Assembly: GCF_004104015.1 (NCBI RefSeq)
Contig: NZ_RYFV01000014.1
Location: 1 to 64,000, forward strand
DNA length: 64,000 bases
Direction: 5' to 3'
From: Actinomyces oricola
GTDB taxonomy: Bacteria > Actinomycetota > Actinomycetes > Actinomycetales > Actinomycetaceae
The notes below the pieces were generated by a model. It saw only the letters and a program-made list of their open reading frames with translations, ran no database searches and was not told where the DNA came from. Positions 45,287-53,271 of the stretch are shown in pieces (the stretch's first letter is position 1; every line of letters starts with the position of its first letter). The translations under genes and the position numbers were made by a program.

Positions 45287-45934
45287 TCAGGCGCTCATGG
45301 CGTGCTGGACGCCGGCGGAGGCCGCCGGGGCCAGGTGGCGGGCCCCGACTGGCCGGGGCGGGGCGCTGGGGCGACGGGCCAGCCGGTAGCGCACCGCGAC
45401 CAGGGTGGTGTCGTTGACCAGGTCCAGGCGCTGGACTTCCAGGGAGCGCACGTGACCGCCCAGAAGCTGCTCGAGGTGGGCGGTCAGCGCCGTCTCGTCC
45501 GCAATGGCGCGGTCGAGCTGGATGATCTGGTGGCGGCTGCGGGACAGTAGCGCCGGGTGGTCGCCCATGAGCAGGGCGGCCACCACCAGCGCCATGAGCA
45601 GGGCCACCAGGGCCAGGGGCGCCGTCTGGATGCCGCCGAGGAGCCCCAGGGCGAGGGCTGCGAAGAAGTAGGCGATCTCACCCTGGGAGATCTCGGTGGA
45701 GCGCAGGCGGATGATTGACAGGACGCCGAAAAGCCCCAGGCCCAGTCCTGCGGTGACACTGGCGCTGGCCAGCAGCAGGGTGACGGCCAAGACGCCGACG
45801 TTGACGCCAATGTAGGCGGCCACAAGGTCCTTGCGGCCGTGGCGGGGGATGTAGAGGGCGCCGACCAGGATGGTCAGGGCCACCAGATCCACGGCGACAT
45901 AGGCCAGTATGGGGATGAGCGAGGTCAGAGTCAT
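45287..45934 (-). CDS. DUF4956 membrane protein
   Basis: A 215-residue protein with about four N-terminal membrane helices (LIPILAYVAVDLVALTILVG, DLVAAYIGVNVGVLAVTLLL, FFAALALGLLGGI, LALVALLMALVVAALLM). The conserved cytoplasmic motif GLGLFGVLSIIRLRSTEISQ lies between the helices, and a soluble C-terminal domain of about 95 residues follows. ATG 45934 has AGGAG at the right distance; a 12-residue extension is rejected. It is the first gene of the DUF4956-VTC-lipoprotein operon, a recurrent bacterial gene neighbourhood of unknown role. Confidence 0.85.
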   Translation of the reverse strand: MTLTSLIPILAYVAVDLVALTILVGALYIPRHGRKDLVAAYIGVNVGVLAVTLLLASASVTAGLGLGLFGVLSIIRLRSTEISQGEIAYFFAALALGLLGGIQTAPLALVALLMALVVAALLMGDHPALLSRSRHQIIQLDRAIADETALTAHLEQLLGGHVRSLEVQRLDLVNDTTLVAVRYRLARRPSAPPRPVGARHLAPAASAGVQHAMSA

Positions 45935-46075
45935 GGGGGCTCCTGGGGTCGAGGTCGTGCACGGCCGCATTGCTGCCGCGCCTTCAGGCCCTCAGTCAAG
46001 GAGCCGAGCCCGTGAGGGAGCTGTGAAAGGCGTGTTCCGGGGGTATGAGGTCGCCGGGGTGGCCCTGGCCGCCCC

Positions 46076-47239
46076 TCAGGCCGCGGCCAGCGCCATGTCC
46101 CCGGGCCTGATCCAGCCGCGGGCCCGCATGACCTCGCTTATGAGGAGCGTCAGTGCGGCGGGGGCCAGGAAGTGGAATAGCACGATGGTGGCCAGCAGTG
46201 TCCCGCCGGAGGTGGTGGGGGACATGGTCTGCCAGGTCATGATCTGGCCGACCAGCCCCGCTGAGCCCATGCCCGAGCCCACCGCATTGCTCTCCAGGTG
46301 GAGCGCCACCGTGGCCACCGGGCCCAGAATGGCTGAGGCGAGCGTGGGCGGCACCCAGATCAGGGGGCGGCGCACAATATTGGGCACCTGGAGCATGGAG
46401 GTGCCCAGGCCCTGTGCGAGCAGTCCGGCCCAGCGGTTCTCCCGGAAGGAGGCCACCGCGAAGCCCACCATCTGGGTGGTGCAGCCAATAGTGGCCGCCC
46501 CGGCCGCAATGCCCGACAGTCCCAGAATGACCCCCAGGGCCGCTGAGGAGATGGGCAGGGTCAGGACCATGCCCATAATGACAGCCACAATGACCCCCAT
46601 GAGGAGGGGCTGGCGCTCAGTGCCCCAGTTGACCAGCCCGCCCAGGGCGGTCATGGTCCGGGAGATGGGCGGGCCCACCAGCAATCCGGCGCCGCCGCCG
46701 GCGACAATGCAGCTCAGCGGGGTGACCAGGATATCCACGGGGGTGCGCCCGGAAACCAGGCGACCAACTTCGACGGCGGTGTAGGCGGCCAGGAAGGCGC
46801 CCAGTGGTTCGCCGGGGCCGCGCAGGAGCAGGGCGGTGCCGACGTCGTCGGTCACCAGAGCGCTGCCCGCCAGCAGGCCGGAGGCCAGGGCGCCGATTTG
46901 CCCGGCGACGGCCGCCGACACGACGACGAAGGTATCGGCCCCCAGACGGCGAGCGGTGCCCAGGCCAATGCCGGCGCCGGTGACGGAGGAGGCCACCCGG
47001 CCCAGGAGGATGAGGGCGGTGCCGGCGGCGCCGGGCAGGAGGCCACCGACCTGTACCAGGATGGTGCCGACAATGAGGGTGCCGAACAGGCCGTGGGTCA
47101 TGCCGGTCAGGCCCTCAATGAGAATGCGGTGGGCAATGGCCTTGAGCCGCAGGGCCGCCCGTGGAACCGGGGCGGTTCGCCTCGGGGGCGCGCTCGGGGG
47201 TGCGGTTGTCTCAGTGGGGGCGGTCGCGTCGGCGGTCAT
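46076..47239 (-). CDS. PTS_EIIC_2-type membrane protein (IIC-like, no IIA/IIB)
   Basis: A 387-residue polytopic protein with about nine helices. Segments such as ILIEGLTGMTHGLFGTLIVG, GRTPVDILVTPLSCIVAGGG and GGLVNWGTERQPLLMGVIVA, then AATIGCTTQMVGFAVASFRE, match the PTS_EIIC_2 family. No IIA or IIB domain or gene is nearby, so sugar phosphorylation is not evident and the protein may be a transporter of another kind. ATG 47239 follows CAGGAGCCCCC, the same leader as the DUF4956 gene. A NiaR-type repressor gene lies upstream in the same direction. Confidence 0.78.
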   Translation of the reverse strand: MTADATAPTETTAPPSAPPRRTAPVPRAALRLKAIAHRILIEGLTGMTHGLFGTLIVGTILVQVGGLLPGAAGTALILLGRVASSVTGAGIGLGTARRLGADTFVVVSAAVAGQIGALASGLLAGSALVTDDVGTALLLRGPGEPLGAFLAAYTAVEVGRLVSGRTPVDILVTPLSCIVAGGGAGLLVGPPISRTMTALGGLVNWGTERQPLLMGVIVAVIMGMVLTLPISSAALGVILGLSGIAAGAATIGCTTQMVGFAVASFRENRWAGLLAQGLGTSMLQVPNIVRRPLIWVPPTLASAILGPVATVALHLESNAVGSGMGSAGLVGQIMTWQTMSPTTSGGTLLATIVLFHFLAPAALTLLISEVMRARGWIRPGDMALAAA

Positions 47240-47309
47240 GGGGGCTCCTGGGTGCGGGGAGGAGTCCGGTGGTGCCGGGCCGGCTCGGCCGGGGCGCACC
47301 ACCATCCTT

Positions 47310-47333
47310 CTGTCACGTCATGTGTCATGACAG
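47310..47333. promoter_or_regulatory. Palindromic operator candidate upstream of the IIC-like gene
   Basis: CTGTCA (47310-47315) and TGACAG (47328-47333) form a dyad enclosing a perfect 10-bp palindrome TGTCATGACA (47323-47332), 71-94 bp upstream of the IIC-like start. Binding by the neighbouring NiaR-like repressor is an inference. Confidence 0.45.
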
Positions 47334-47530
47334 TAGCATTGTTGGGGTGGCGCCGGCTCTTCGCCGTGTCGGGCGGGGCGGCGAGCGCCACCGTGGCAGG
47401 CACGGAGCGGCGAGCGCCACCGGTGGCTTCCGCGGTGGGCCTGGCGGGATTGTCCGGGCCATCGGGGCGCTTGCCCGGGCCGTCGGGCGCTGAGGCGCCC
47501 CGTGTGCCGGGGCGGTCGCACTGGCCGGGT

Positions 47531-48040
47531 CTACTGGGCCTCGCGCAGGAAGCCGAGCCGATCCAGGCCCGCGGCAATGGCGTCGAGGGCGGCCTCGGAG
47601 TTGGCCTCAACGGTGTGGGTGTGCCAGCCGTTGGTGAGTTCGGACAGGGCCGAGGAGTTCTCCAGGCGCCTGAGGAAGGCCTCGACCTCGGCCCGGGAGT
47701 GCAGGTGAAGGTCAACCGTGATCTGCCCATAGAGGCGGTGCTCGATAGAGGTGTCCAGGACCGCCCCGCCCTCATTAATGATCACGGCGAGTTCGGCGGC
47801 GATGTCCTCGCGGGTGTGCTGGACGTAGAAGGAGCGGCGCGGACGGTTCGAGGGGCGGGCCAGAAGATAACCGCGGTTGGTGGCCAGGACGGGGCTGCCG
47901 GAGGTTCGCAGCAGGGCGACATCGCCGACGACGACCTGGCGGGAGACCCCCATCTCCTCGCCGAGGAGGGAGGCCGACAGCGGACGGTCGGCGGATTCCA
48001 GACGGCGCAGAATGGCGGCGCGGCGGGCGGCGGCGTCCAT
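47531..48040 (-). CDS. niaR: NiaR-type transcriptional repressor (HTH_11 + 3H domain)
   Basis: A 169-residue regulator. An N-terminal winged helix (RRAAILRRLESADRPLSASL, then LGEEMGVSRQVVVGDVALLR) is followed by the 3H ligand-binding domain with conserved histidines in VQHTREDIAAEL, DTSIEHRLYGQITVDLHLHS and LTNGWHTHTVEA. In Firmicutes and Thermotoga NiaR represses NAD synthesis and niacin uptake genes when nicotinic acid is bound. ATG 48040 follows AGGAGG. No NAD gene is in the window; the nearest downstream gene is the IIC-like protein. Confidence 0.85.
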   Translation of the reverse strand: MDAAARRAAILRRLESADRPLSASLLGEEMGVSRQVVVGDVALLRTSGSPVLATNRGYLLARPSNRPRRSFYVQHTREDIAAELAVIINEGGAVLDTSIEHRLYGQITVDLHLHSRAEVEAFLRRLENSSALSELTNGWHTHTVEANSEAALDAIAAGLDRLGFLREAQ

Positions 48041-48305
48041 GCGTGACCTCCTGGGCGTCAACCAAGTGCTGGCGCTTGGGACGGTAGCACGCCCAACCGG
48101 GGGCGACACGCCGAGGTGCGTGTTTTCGGAGAAGGATTTTCTGCGGTTCCTCCCCAGGGTGTGGGTGAGGTGCCGGCGGGGCGGGCGCAGTGGCTGTGGT
48201 TAACGGAGTGAATTCGTGTCGTACCCCTGTGAGACCGTCGTTCTGCGGAAGTCGCCCAAGGCTTTCAGTGCTTCTGGCCAGGGCCGGCCGGCGGCTGTCC
48301 ACCCC

Positions 48306-48335
48306 TTATCCACAAGGGATCGGGGGCTGTCCACA
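48306..48335. promoter_or_regulatory. DnaA boxes upstream of nrdHIE
   Basis: A perfect TTATCCACA lies at 48306-48314 and CTGTCCACA at 48327-48335, with a weaker CTGTCCACC just before (48295). They lie about 210-240 bp upstream of nrdH in the 503-bp gap 48041-48543. The rest of the gap holds the NrdR boxes and the operon promoter. Confidence 0.6.
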
Positions 48336-48369
48336 AGGAGGAGGCGGGATGTGCACAAGACCACGACAG

Positions 48370-48417
48370 ACACAGCATCTTGGGGTGGTGGCGAGCTTGC
48401 ACCACTAGGGGTAGTGT
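48370..48417 (+). promoter_or_regulatory. Tandem NrdR boxes
   Basis: CCACTAGGGGTAGTGT (48402-48417) matches the NrdR palindrome acaCwA..TwGtgt in both half-sites. A weaker ACACAGCATCTTGGGG lies at 48370-48385. The start-to-start distance is 32 bp, three helical turns, as in known paired NrdR sites. A TTATAC-type -10 near 48466 follows. Confidence 0.6.
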
Positions 48418-48543
48418 CTTGTGTGGCAGGGGAGGCATGCCCTCCCGAAAATTGCAATGGTGTTGTTATACCGGTACAAGAGCCGTGTGCGGCGGTGCGC
48501 CGGGGTAGCAGCTCGCCTTAAACAATCGCAGGAAGGCCTCACG

Positions 48544-48789
48544 ATGACGATTATCGTCTACAGCAAGCCCCGGTGCGTTCAGTGCACTGCCACCTACCGC
48601 GCCCTGGATAAGGCGGGCCTGTCCTATGAGACCGTTGATATCTCGCTGGACGTCGCGGCCCTGGACCAGGTGCGCTCCCTGGGGTACGCCCAGGCCCCCG
48701 TGGTTGTGGCCGGTGGCGAGCACTGGTCAGGTTTCCGCCCCGACAAGATCAAGGCCCTCGCTGCCGCTGCCGAGGCCGTCGCCATCTGA
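48544..48789 (+). CDS. nrdH: Glutaredoxin-like NrdH
   Basis: An 81-residue thioredoxin-fold electron donor for class Ib ribonucleotide reductase. The redox motif is [14 protein letters not shown], and the end [20 protein letters not shown] contains the NrdH-specific WSGFRP needed for thioredoxin-reductase interaction. ATG 48544 has a GGAAGG ribosome site. First gene of nrdHIE. Confidence 0.95.
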   Translation: MTIIVYSKPRCVQCTATYRALDKAGLSYETVDISLDVAALDQVRSLGYAQAPVVVAGGEHWSGFRPDKIKALAAAAEAVAI

Positions 48790-48808
48790 TCGCGGGCGCC
48801 GAGCAGTC

Positions 48809-49219
48809 GTGAGGGACAAGCCCCTTCTGGTCTACTTCTCCTCCGCCTCGGAGAACACACACCGATTCGTGGGCAAGCTCGGCTTCCCTTCGGCGCGGAT
48901 CCCGCTGCACCCCAAGGACCCCCCGTTGCAGGTGGGGGAGGAGTACGTGCTCCTCGTCCCCACCTACGGCGGGGGCTCTGTCAAGGGCGCCGTGCCCAAG
49001 CAAGTCATAAGGTTCCTCAACGACCCGCACAACCGGTCGTTGTGCCGCGGGGTGATCTCCTCGGGCAACACCAACTTCGGCGAGGCCTACTGCCTGGCCG
49101 GTGACATTATCGCCAGCAAGCTGGGAGTGCCCCTCCTCTACCGTTACGAGCTGCTGGGAACCCCGACCGACGTCGAGCGCGTCACACAAGGATTGGATGA
49201 GTTTTGGCAGACACGCTGA
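48809..49219 (+). CDS. nrdI: Flavodoxin-like NrdI
   Basis: A 136-residue flavoprotein that supplies the oxidant for assembling the Mn-tyrosyl radical cofactor in NrdF. Motifs are [40 protein letters not shown] and [20 protein letters not shown]. It starts at GTG 48809, 19 bp after nrdH, and overlaps nrdE by 16 bases. Confidence 0.94.
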   Translation: MRDKPLLVYFSSASENTHRFVGKLGFPSARIPLHPKDPPLQVGEEYVLLVPTYGGGSVKGAVPKQVIRFLNDPHNRSLCRGVISSGNTNFGEAYCLAGDIIASKLGVPLLYRYELLGTPTDVERVTQGLDEFWQTR

Positions 49220-51369
49220 CGGGCACCGGCTCTAACGGCTCTCATGCAGCGCTCCCCCCGGAGCTGGACTACCACGGCCTCAACGCGAGGTTGAACCTGT
49301 ACGACGCCGACGGGCGAATCCAGTTCGACGCCGACCGTCAGGCCGCGCGCCAGTACTTCCTTCAGCACGTCAATCAGAACACCGTCTTCTTCCACGACCT
49401 GGAGGAGAAGCTGGAGTACCTGGCCGAGGAGGGCTACTACGAGGCCCACGTCCTGGAGGCGTACTCCCCGGAGTTCGTCAAGGCCGCCTTTGCGGCCGCC
49501 TACGCCCATAAGTTCCGCTTCGAGACCTTCCTGGGGGCGTTCAAGTACTACACCTCCTACACGCTCAAGACCTTCGACGGCAAGCGCTACCTGGAGCGCT
49601 TCGAGGATCGCGTCACCATGGTGGCCCTGGCCCTGGCCGACGGCGACGAGCAGCTGACCCTGGACCTCATTGAAGAGATGATGACCGGCCGCTTCCAGCC
49701 GGCCACCCCCACTTTCCTCAATGAGGGCAAGGCGCAGCGCGGGGAGCCGGTCTCCTGCTTCCTGGTGCGCATCGAGGACAATATGGAGTCCATCGCCCGA
49801 GGCATTAACTCCGCCCTGCAGTTGTCCAAGCGCGGCGGCGGTGTGGCCCTGCTGCTGAGCAACCTGCGGGAAATGGGCGCCCCCATTAAGCGCATTGAGA
49901 ATCAGTCCAGTGGCGTGGTCCCGGTCATGAAGCTCCTGGAGGACTCCTTCTCCTACGCCAACCAGCTCGGCGCCCGCCAGGGTGCCGGCGCGGTGTACCT
50001 CCACGCCCACCACCCGGACATTATGCGGTTCTTGGACACCAAGCGCGAGAACGCCGATGAGAAGATCCGCATTAAGACCCTCTCCTTGGGGGTGGTCATC
50101 CCGGACATCACCTTCGAGCTGGCCAAGAACAACGAGGACATGTACCTCTTCAGCCCCTACGACGTCGAGCGCGTCTACGGGGCGCCCTTCGCTGACATCA
50201 ACGTCACCGAAAAGTATCGGGAAATGGTGGACGACGGGCGCATTAAGAAAACGAAGATCAACGCCCGCGCCTTCTTCCAGACCCTGGCCGAGATCCAGTT
50301 CGAGTCCGGGTACCCGTACGTCATGTTCGAGGACACGGTGAACCGCGCCAACCCCATCAAGGGCAAGGTCGTCATGTCGAACCTGTGCTCCGAGATCCTT
50401 CAGGTGGGCGAGCCCAGCCGGCTCAATGAGGACCTGTCCTACGCGCATGTCGGCAAGGACATCTCCTGCAACCTGGGGTCCCTCAATATCGCCAAGACGA
50501 TGGACTCCCCGGACTTCGCCCGCACCATCCGCACCGCCGTGCGCGGTCTGACGGCGGTCAGTGACCAGACCCGCCTGCCCAGTGTGCCCTCTATTGACCG
50601 CGGCAACCGGGAATCCCACGCCATTGGCCTGGGGCAGATGAACCTGCACGGCTTCCTGGCCCGGGAGCGAATCCACTACGGCAGCGAGGAGGGCCTGGAT
50701 TTCACCAATGTCTACTTCGCCTGCGTGCTGTATGCGGCGCTGGCCGCCTCCAATGAGCTGGCGGTGGAGCGCGGGGAGAGTTTCGTGGGCTTCGAGGACT
50801 CGGCTTATGCCAGTGGCGAGTTCTTCGAGAAGTACATGACGCAGGATTTCGTCCCGGTCACCGAGAAGGTCAAGGCGATCTTCGAGGCGTCCTCGGTGAA
50901 GGTCCCCACCCGCTCCGACTGGGCGGAGCTGGCGGCCAGGGTCAAGGAGGGCGGCCTGTACAACCGGAACCTACAGGCGGTGCCGCCCACCGGTTCGATC
51001 TCCTACATCAATAACTCGACCTCCTCGATTCACCCGATCGTCGCCAAGATTGAGATCCGCAAGGAGGGCAAGATCGGGCGCGTCTACTACCCGGCGCCCT
51101 ACATGACGAATGACAACCTGGAGTACTACCAGGACGCCTATGAGATCGGCCCGGAGAAGATCATTGACACCTACGCGGCGGCCACCCAGCACGTGGACCA
51201 GGGCCTGAGCCTCACCCTGTTCTTCCCCGACACGGCCACGACCCGCGATGTCAATCGCGCCCAGATCTACGCCTGGCGCAAGGGCATTAAGACCCTGTAC
51301 TACATCCGTCTGCGCCAGGCCGCCCTGACCGGCACCGAGGTCGAGGGCTGCGTGTCCTGCATGCTGTGA
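49204..51369 (+). CDS. nrdE: Class Ib ribonucleotide reductase alpha subunit
   Basis: A 721-residue catalytic subunit reducing NDPs to dNDPs. Active-site and specificity segments include [50 protein letters not shown], the loop with NLCSE, and the C-terminal redox pair in EGCVSCML. It lacks the allosteric ATP-cone, as expected for class Ib. Start is TTG 49204 with AAGGA upstream. The partner radical subunit NrdF, which normally follows, is absent; the next gene is a lower-GC DUF3800-like gene. Confidence 0.95.
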   Translation: MADTLTGTGSNGSHAALPPELDYHGLNARLNLYDADGRIQFDADRQAARQYFLQHVNQNTVFFHDLEEKLEYLAEEGYYEAHVLEAYSPEFVKAAFAAAYAHKFRFETFLGAFKYYTSYTLKTFDGKRYLERFEDRVTMVALALADGDEQLTLDLIEEMMTGRFQPATPTFLNEGKAQRGEPVSCFLVRIEDNMESIARGINSALQLSKRGGGVALLLSNLREMGAPIKRIENQSSGVVPVMKLLEDSFSYANQLGARQGAGAVYLHAHHPDIMRFLDTKRENADEKIRIKTLSLGVVIPDITFELAKNNEDMYLFSPYDVERVYGAPFADINVTEKYREMVDDGRIKKTKINARAFFQTLAEIQFESGYPYVMFEDTVNRANPIKGKVVMSNLCSEILQVGEPSRLNEDLSYAHVGKDISCNLGSLNIAKTMDSPDFARTIRTAVRGLTAVSDQTRLPSVPSIDRGNRESHAIGLGQMNLHGFLARERIHYGSEEGLDFTNVYFACVLYAALAASNELAVERGESFVGFEDSAYASGEFFEKYMTQDFVPVTEKVKAIFEASSVKVPTRSDWAELAARVKEGGLYNRNLQAVPPTGSISYINNSTSSIHPIVAKIEIRKEGKIGRVYYPAPYMTNDNLEYYQDAYEIGPEKIIDTYAAATQHVDQGLSLTLFFPDTATTRDVNRAQIYAWRKGIKTLYYIRLRQAALTGTEVEGCVSCML

Positions 51370-51404
51370 GACGGCAGTAGATACCTGAACAGAGGGAAGT
51401 CGCG

Positions 51405-51980
51405 GTGGCGAAGGTTGCTTACGGCGACGAGAGTATTCGGCGCACGGGTGTTCCGAAGTCAATGTATTTGCTGGGTGCGTATATCTGTGATGACAGCCAT
51501 CCTGATCTTGCCGATGATTTATCTGGGTACGCACGTAGTCGAGGTAAGCTCCACTGGAGAGATCATGTTCCGAAAAATAAGGTTGCTGTGTGTCTCACTA
51601 TTGGTCGTCATGATGCCCTGCACGTCGTTGTGATGGCTTCTCCTCTTCCTTCAGGGGGTGGCGGTGAGGAGCGTGCCAGGCAGCGAGCACTTGTTAATCT
51701 TGCCGTGATCCTCGATTCGGAGTTCGGCGTGAGCGAGCTTGTCCTTGAGCGGCGGCAGCGTGTGCAGGATGAGAAAGATGAGTGCAGCATCGCCTTGGCG
51801 CGCCAGTCGCAGGTGGTGGGAAGCACGTTTCGCCTTAAGCACAGGTTCGGCCGCGAGGAACGGCGACTCTGGGTTCCGGACCAGGTGGTCGGGGCGTTGG
51901 GTGATCATCTTGCTGGCATGGACACTGGCTGGAAGCATATCGCTGGCCGTGTGCGGCTAGAGAAGATTGACCCCAGGTAG
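51405..51980 (+). CDS. DUF3800-like protein, probably acquired
   Basis: A 191-residue protein starting MAKVAYGDESIRRTG, then YLLGAYICDDSHPDLADD and GKLHWRDHVPKNK. The [Y]xDES and KxHWR-type acidic/basic residues fit the DUF3800 group (RNase H-like fold), often found with mobile or defence genes. GTG 51405 follows AGAGGGA, 35 bp after nrdE. Base composition is visibly lower in GC than nrdE and all neighbours, and rare codons such as TTA/GTA/TCG-T are frequent, so horizontal transfer is likely. Function is unknown. Confidence 0.65.
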   Translation: MAKVAYGDESIRRTGVPKSMYLLGAYICDDSHPDLADDLSGYARSRGKLHWRDHVPKNKVAVCLTIGRHDALHVVVMASPLPSGGGGEERARQRALVNLAVILDSEFGVSELVLERRQRVQDEKDECSIALARQSQVVGSTFRLKHRFGREERRLWVPDQVVGALGDHLAGMDTGWKHIAGRVRLEKIDPR

Positions 51981-52407
51981 GAAACGCGAACGCCGGGCCC
52001 ACATGACAACACGGGTGCACCGGCGCTTACTTCCACTCCGCACCGTGGTGCGGCGGCAGTTCAGTATGACCCCGAAGGAGATAGCAGGTCAATCCCTGCA
52101 GGTAGCGTGCGCGAAACCCGGCTCGCCCACCGTCCGGAAGGCTGCCGGGCTCACTTCAGAGGGCTACTGCCCCAAGTCCTACCACCATAGATCAGGGTCG
52201 ACCCGTCGTGCCAGAGGGGTTCACCACGGGTGACATGTCGTGGCCGGCCCGTCCAGACCTATGACCTGGGCGCTGGGGCCCGGCGTCGGCCCGGTACCCT
52301 GCCCGCAGCACTGCGCGGGCCGGCGTCGGCCCGGTGTCGAGCTCCGCCGTCGTCAGGTCCACCCCGTCCCATAGCGGGGCGCGGTGGCGTCTTCGGGCTT
52401 GCGGCTC
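51981..52407. other. Non-coding stretch with a 16-bp direct repeat and hairpin
   Basis: CCGGCGTCGGCCCGGT occurs at 52280-52295 and 52320-52335 (40-bp period). Between them GCCCGC/GCGGGC (52301-52320) forms a hairpin that may end transcription of the gene on the minus strand. Short open frames here lack ribosome sites and recognisable sequence. Confidence 0.4.
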
Positions 52408-52716
52408 TCAGCCTTGGTCCCGCAGGTGGGCCTCGACGCGCTCGACCTTCGCGGTGAGCTGCCCGGTGAAGCCCGGGCGGATGTCCGCCTTGAGCACGAG
52501 GCTCACGCGCGGGCTGACCTCGCCCACCGCCTCGCAGGCGCGCTTGACCACTGCCATGCACTCATCCCACTCGCCTTCCAGGGTGGTGAACATCGACGTC
52601 GTCTCACAGGGCAGGCGCGACTCGCGGCACACGCGCACCGCCCGGGCGACCGCTGCGGACATCGACCCGTCCGGGTCGTCAGTGGTGGATGGGGACACGG
52701 AGAAGGCCACGAGCAT
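52408..52716 (-). CDS. MTH1187-family thiamine-binding protein (DUF77)
   Basis: A 102-residue cytoplasmic protein of the YkoF/MTH1187 fold. It starts MLVAFSVSPSTTDDPDGSMS and contains SMFTTLEGEWDECMAVVKRA, the family core. Homologues bind hydroxymethylpyrimidine or thiamine; the physiological role is unclear. It is single and not next to thiamine genes. Confidence 0.85.
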   Translation of the reverse strand: MLVAFSVSPSTTDDPDGSMSAAVARAVRVCRESRLPCETTSMFTTLEGEWDECMAVVKRACEAVGEVSPRVSLVLKADIRPGFTGQLTAKVERVEAHLRDQG

Positions 52717-52881
52717 GGCCCCAGCGTAGGTCGGCCAACCGCCGTGCGAGCGCCGAACCGAAGGATCGCCGGAACCGGTGCTGATCCGGGCTTCGACCGG
52801 TCCCGGCGGGAGGGGCGGTGCGCATTCTCCTTCTGCCGCGCGGGGGCGATGCGGGCGCCCGGGGCATCCCCAGGCCTGGCA

Positions 52882-52951
52882 GTTATCTCATGCTCGAGGG
52901 TAGTTATCTCAAAAACTCGGTTGTTATCTCATACCGGGGGCTGTTATCTCA
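52882..52951. repeat. Four phased direct repeats of GTTATCTCA
   Basis: GTTATCTCA occurs at 52882-52890, 52903-52911, 52923-52931 and 52943-52951, with start-to-start spacing of 21, 20 and 20 bp (two helical turns). Three copies are followed by T. Multiple short repeats inside the ends are a feature of IS21-type elements, and the complement begins TGAGATAAC, so this may be a solo insertion-sequence end. A regulator array is the alternative. Confidence 0.7.
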
Positions 52952-52974
52952 TATGAGGGCCTGTCCGCGCGTTG

Positions 52975-53240
52975 GCCTGTGATGCCGCCGCCAGGATGAG
53001 GCGATGCGGCACCGTGCCGTGATCGCCGGCGATGTCGGATCCCGGCGCCCCGGTGATCCCGACGATCACGCGCCCGCCGGGATCGCGCGCGACCCTCCGC
53101 CCAAGGCGCGCACCAAGAGTGGCGATCAGCTCGGAGGCGGTACCGGTACGAGAGATCGGCGGGGTGAGGGGTGCTTCGGTCTCGGGGCCATGACCCGATT
53201 GTGTCCATGCCGACGGCGCTCCGGCCCCGCGGTCTGTCGG
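52975..53240 (-). pseudogene. Truncated P-loop nucleoside-kinase-like gene
   Basis: On the minus strand a frame without a start codon reads TASELIATLGARLGRRVARD, then PGGRVIVGITGAPGSDIAGD, after which similarity ends. It parallels the intact kinase at 56692-57339 (GLITRVRTLLTARPGGRVIV, GLTGAPGSGKST). The Walker A is interrupted right after GAPGS. The break lies just before the GTTATCTCA array, consistent with an insertion/deletion event. Confidence 0.55.
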
Positions 53241-53271
53241 GCCGAGGATTCAGAACGGATATCATGCGCCC

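Noticed and set aside
52882-52951. CRISPR array
   Set aside because: Repeats are only 9 bp with 11-12 bp spacers and there are no cas genes.
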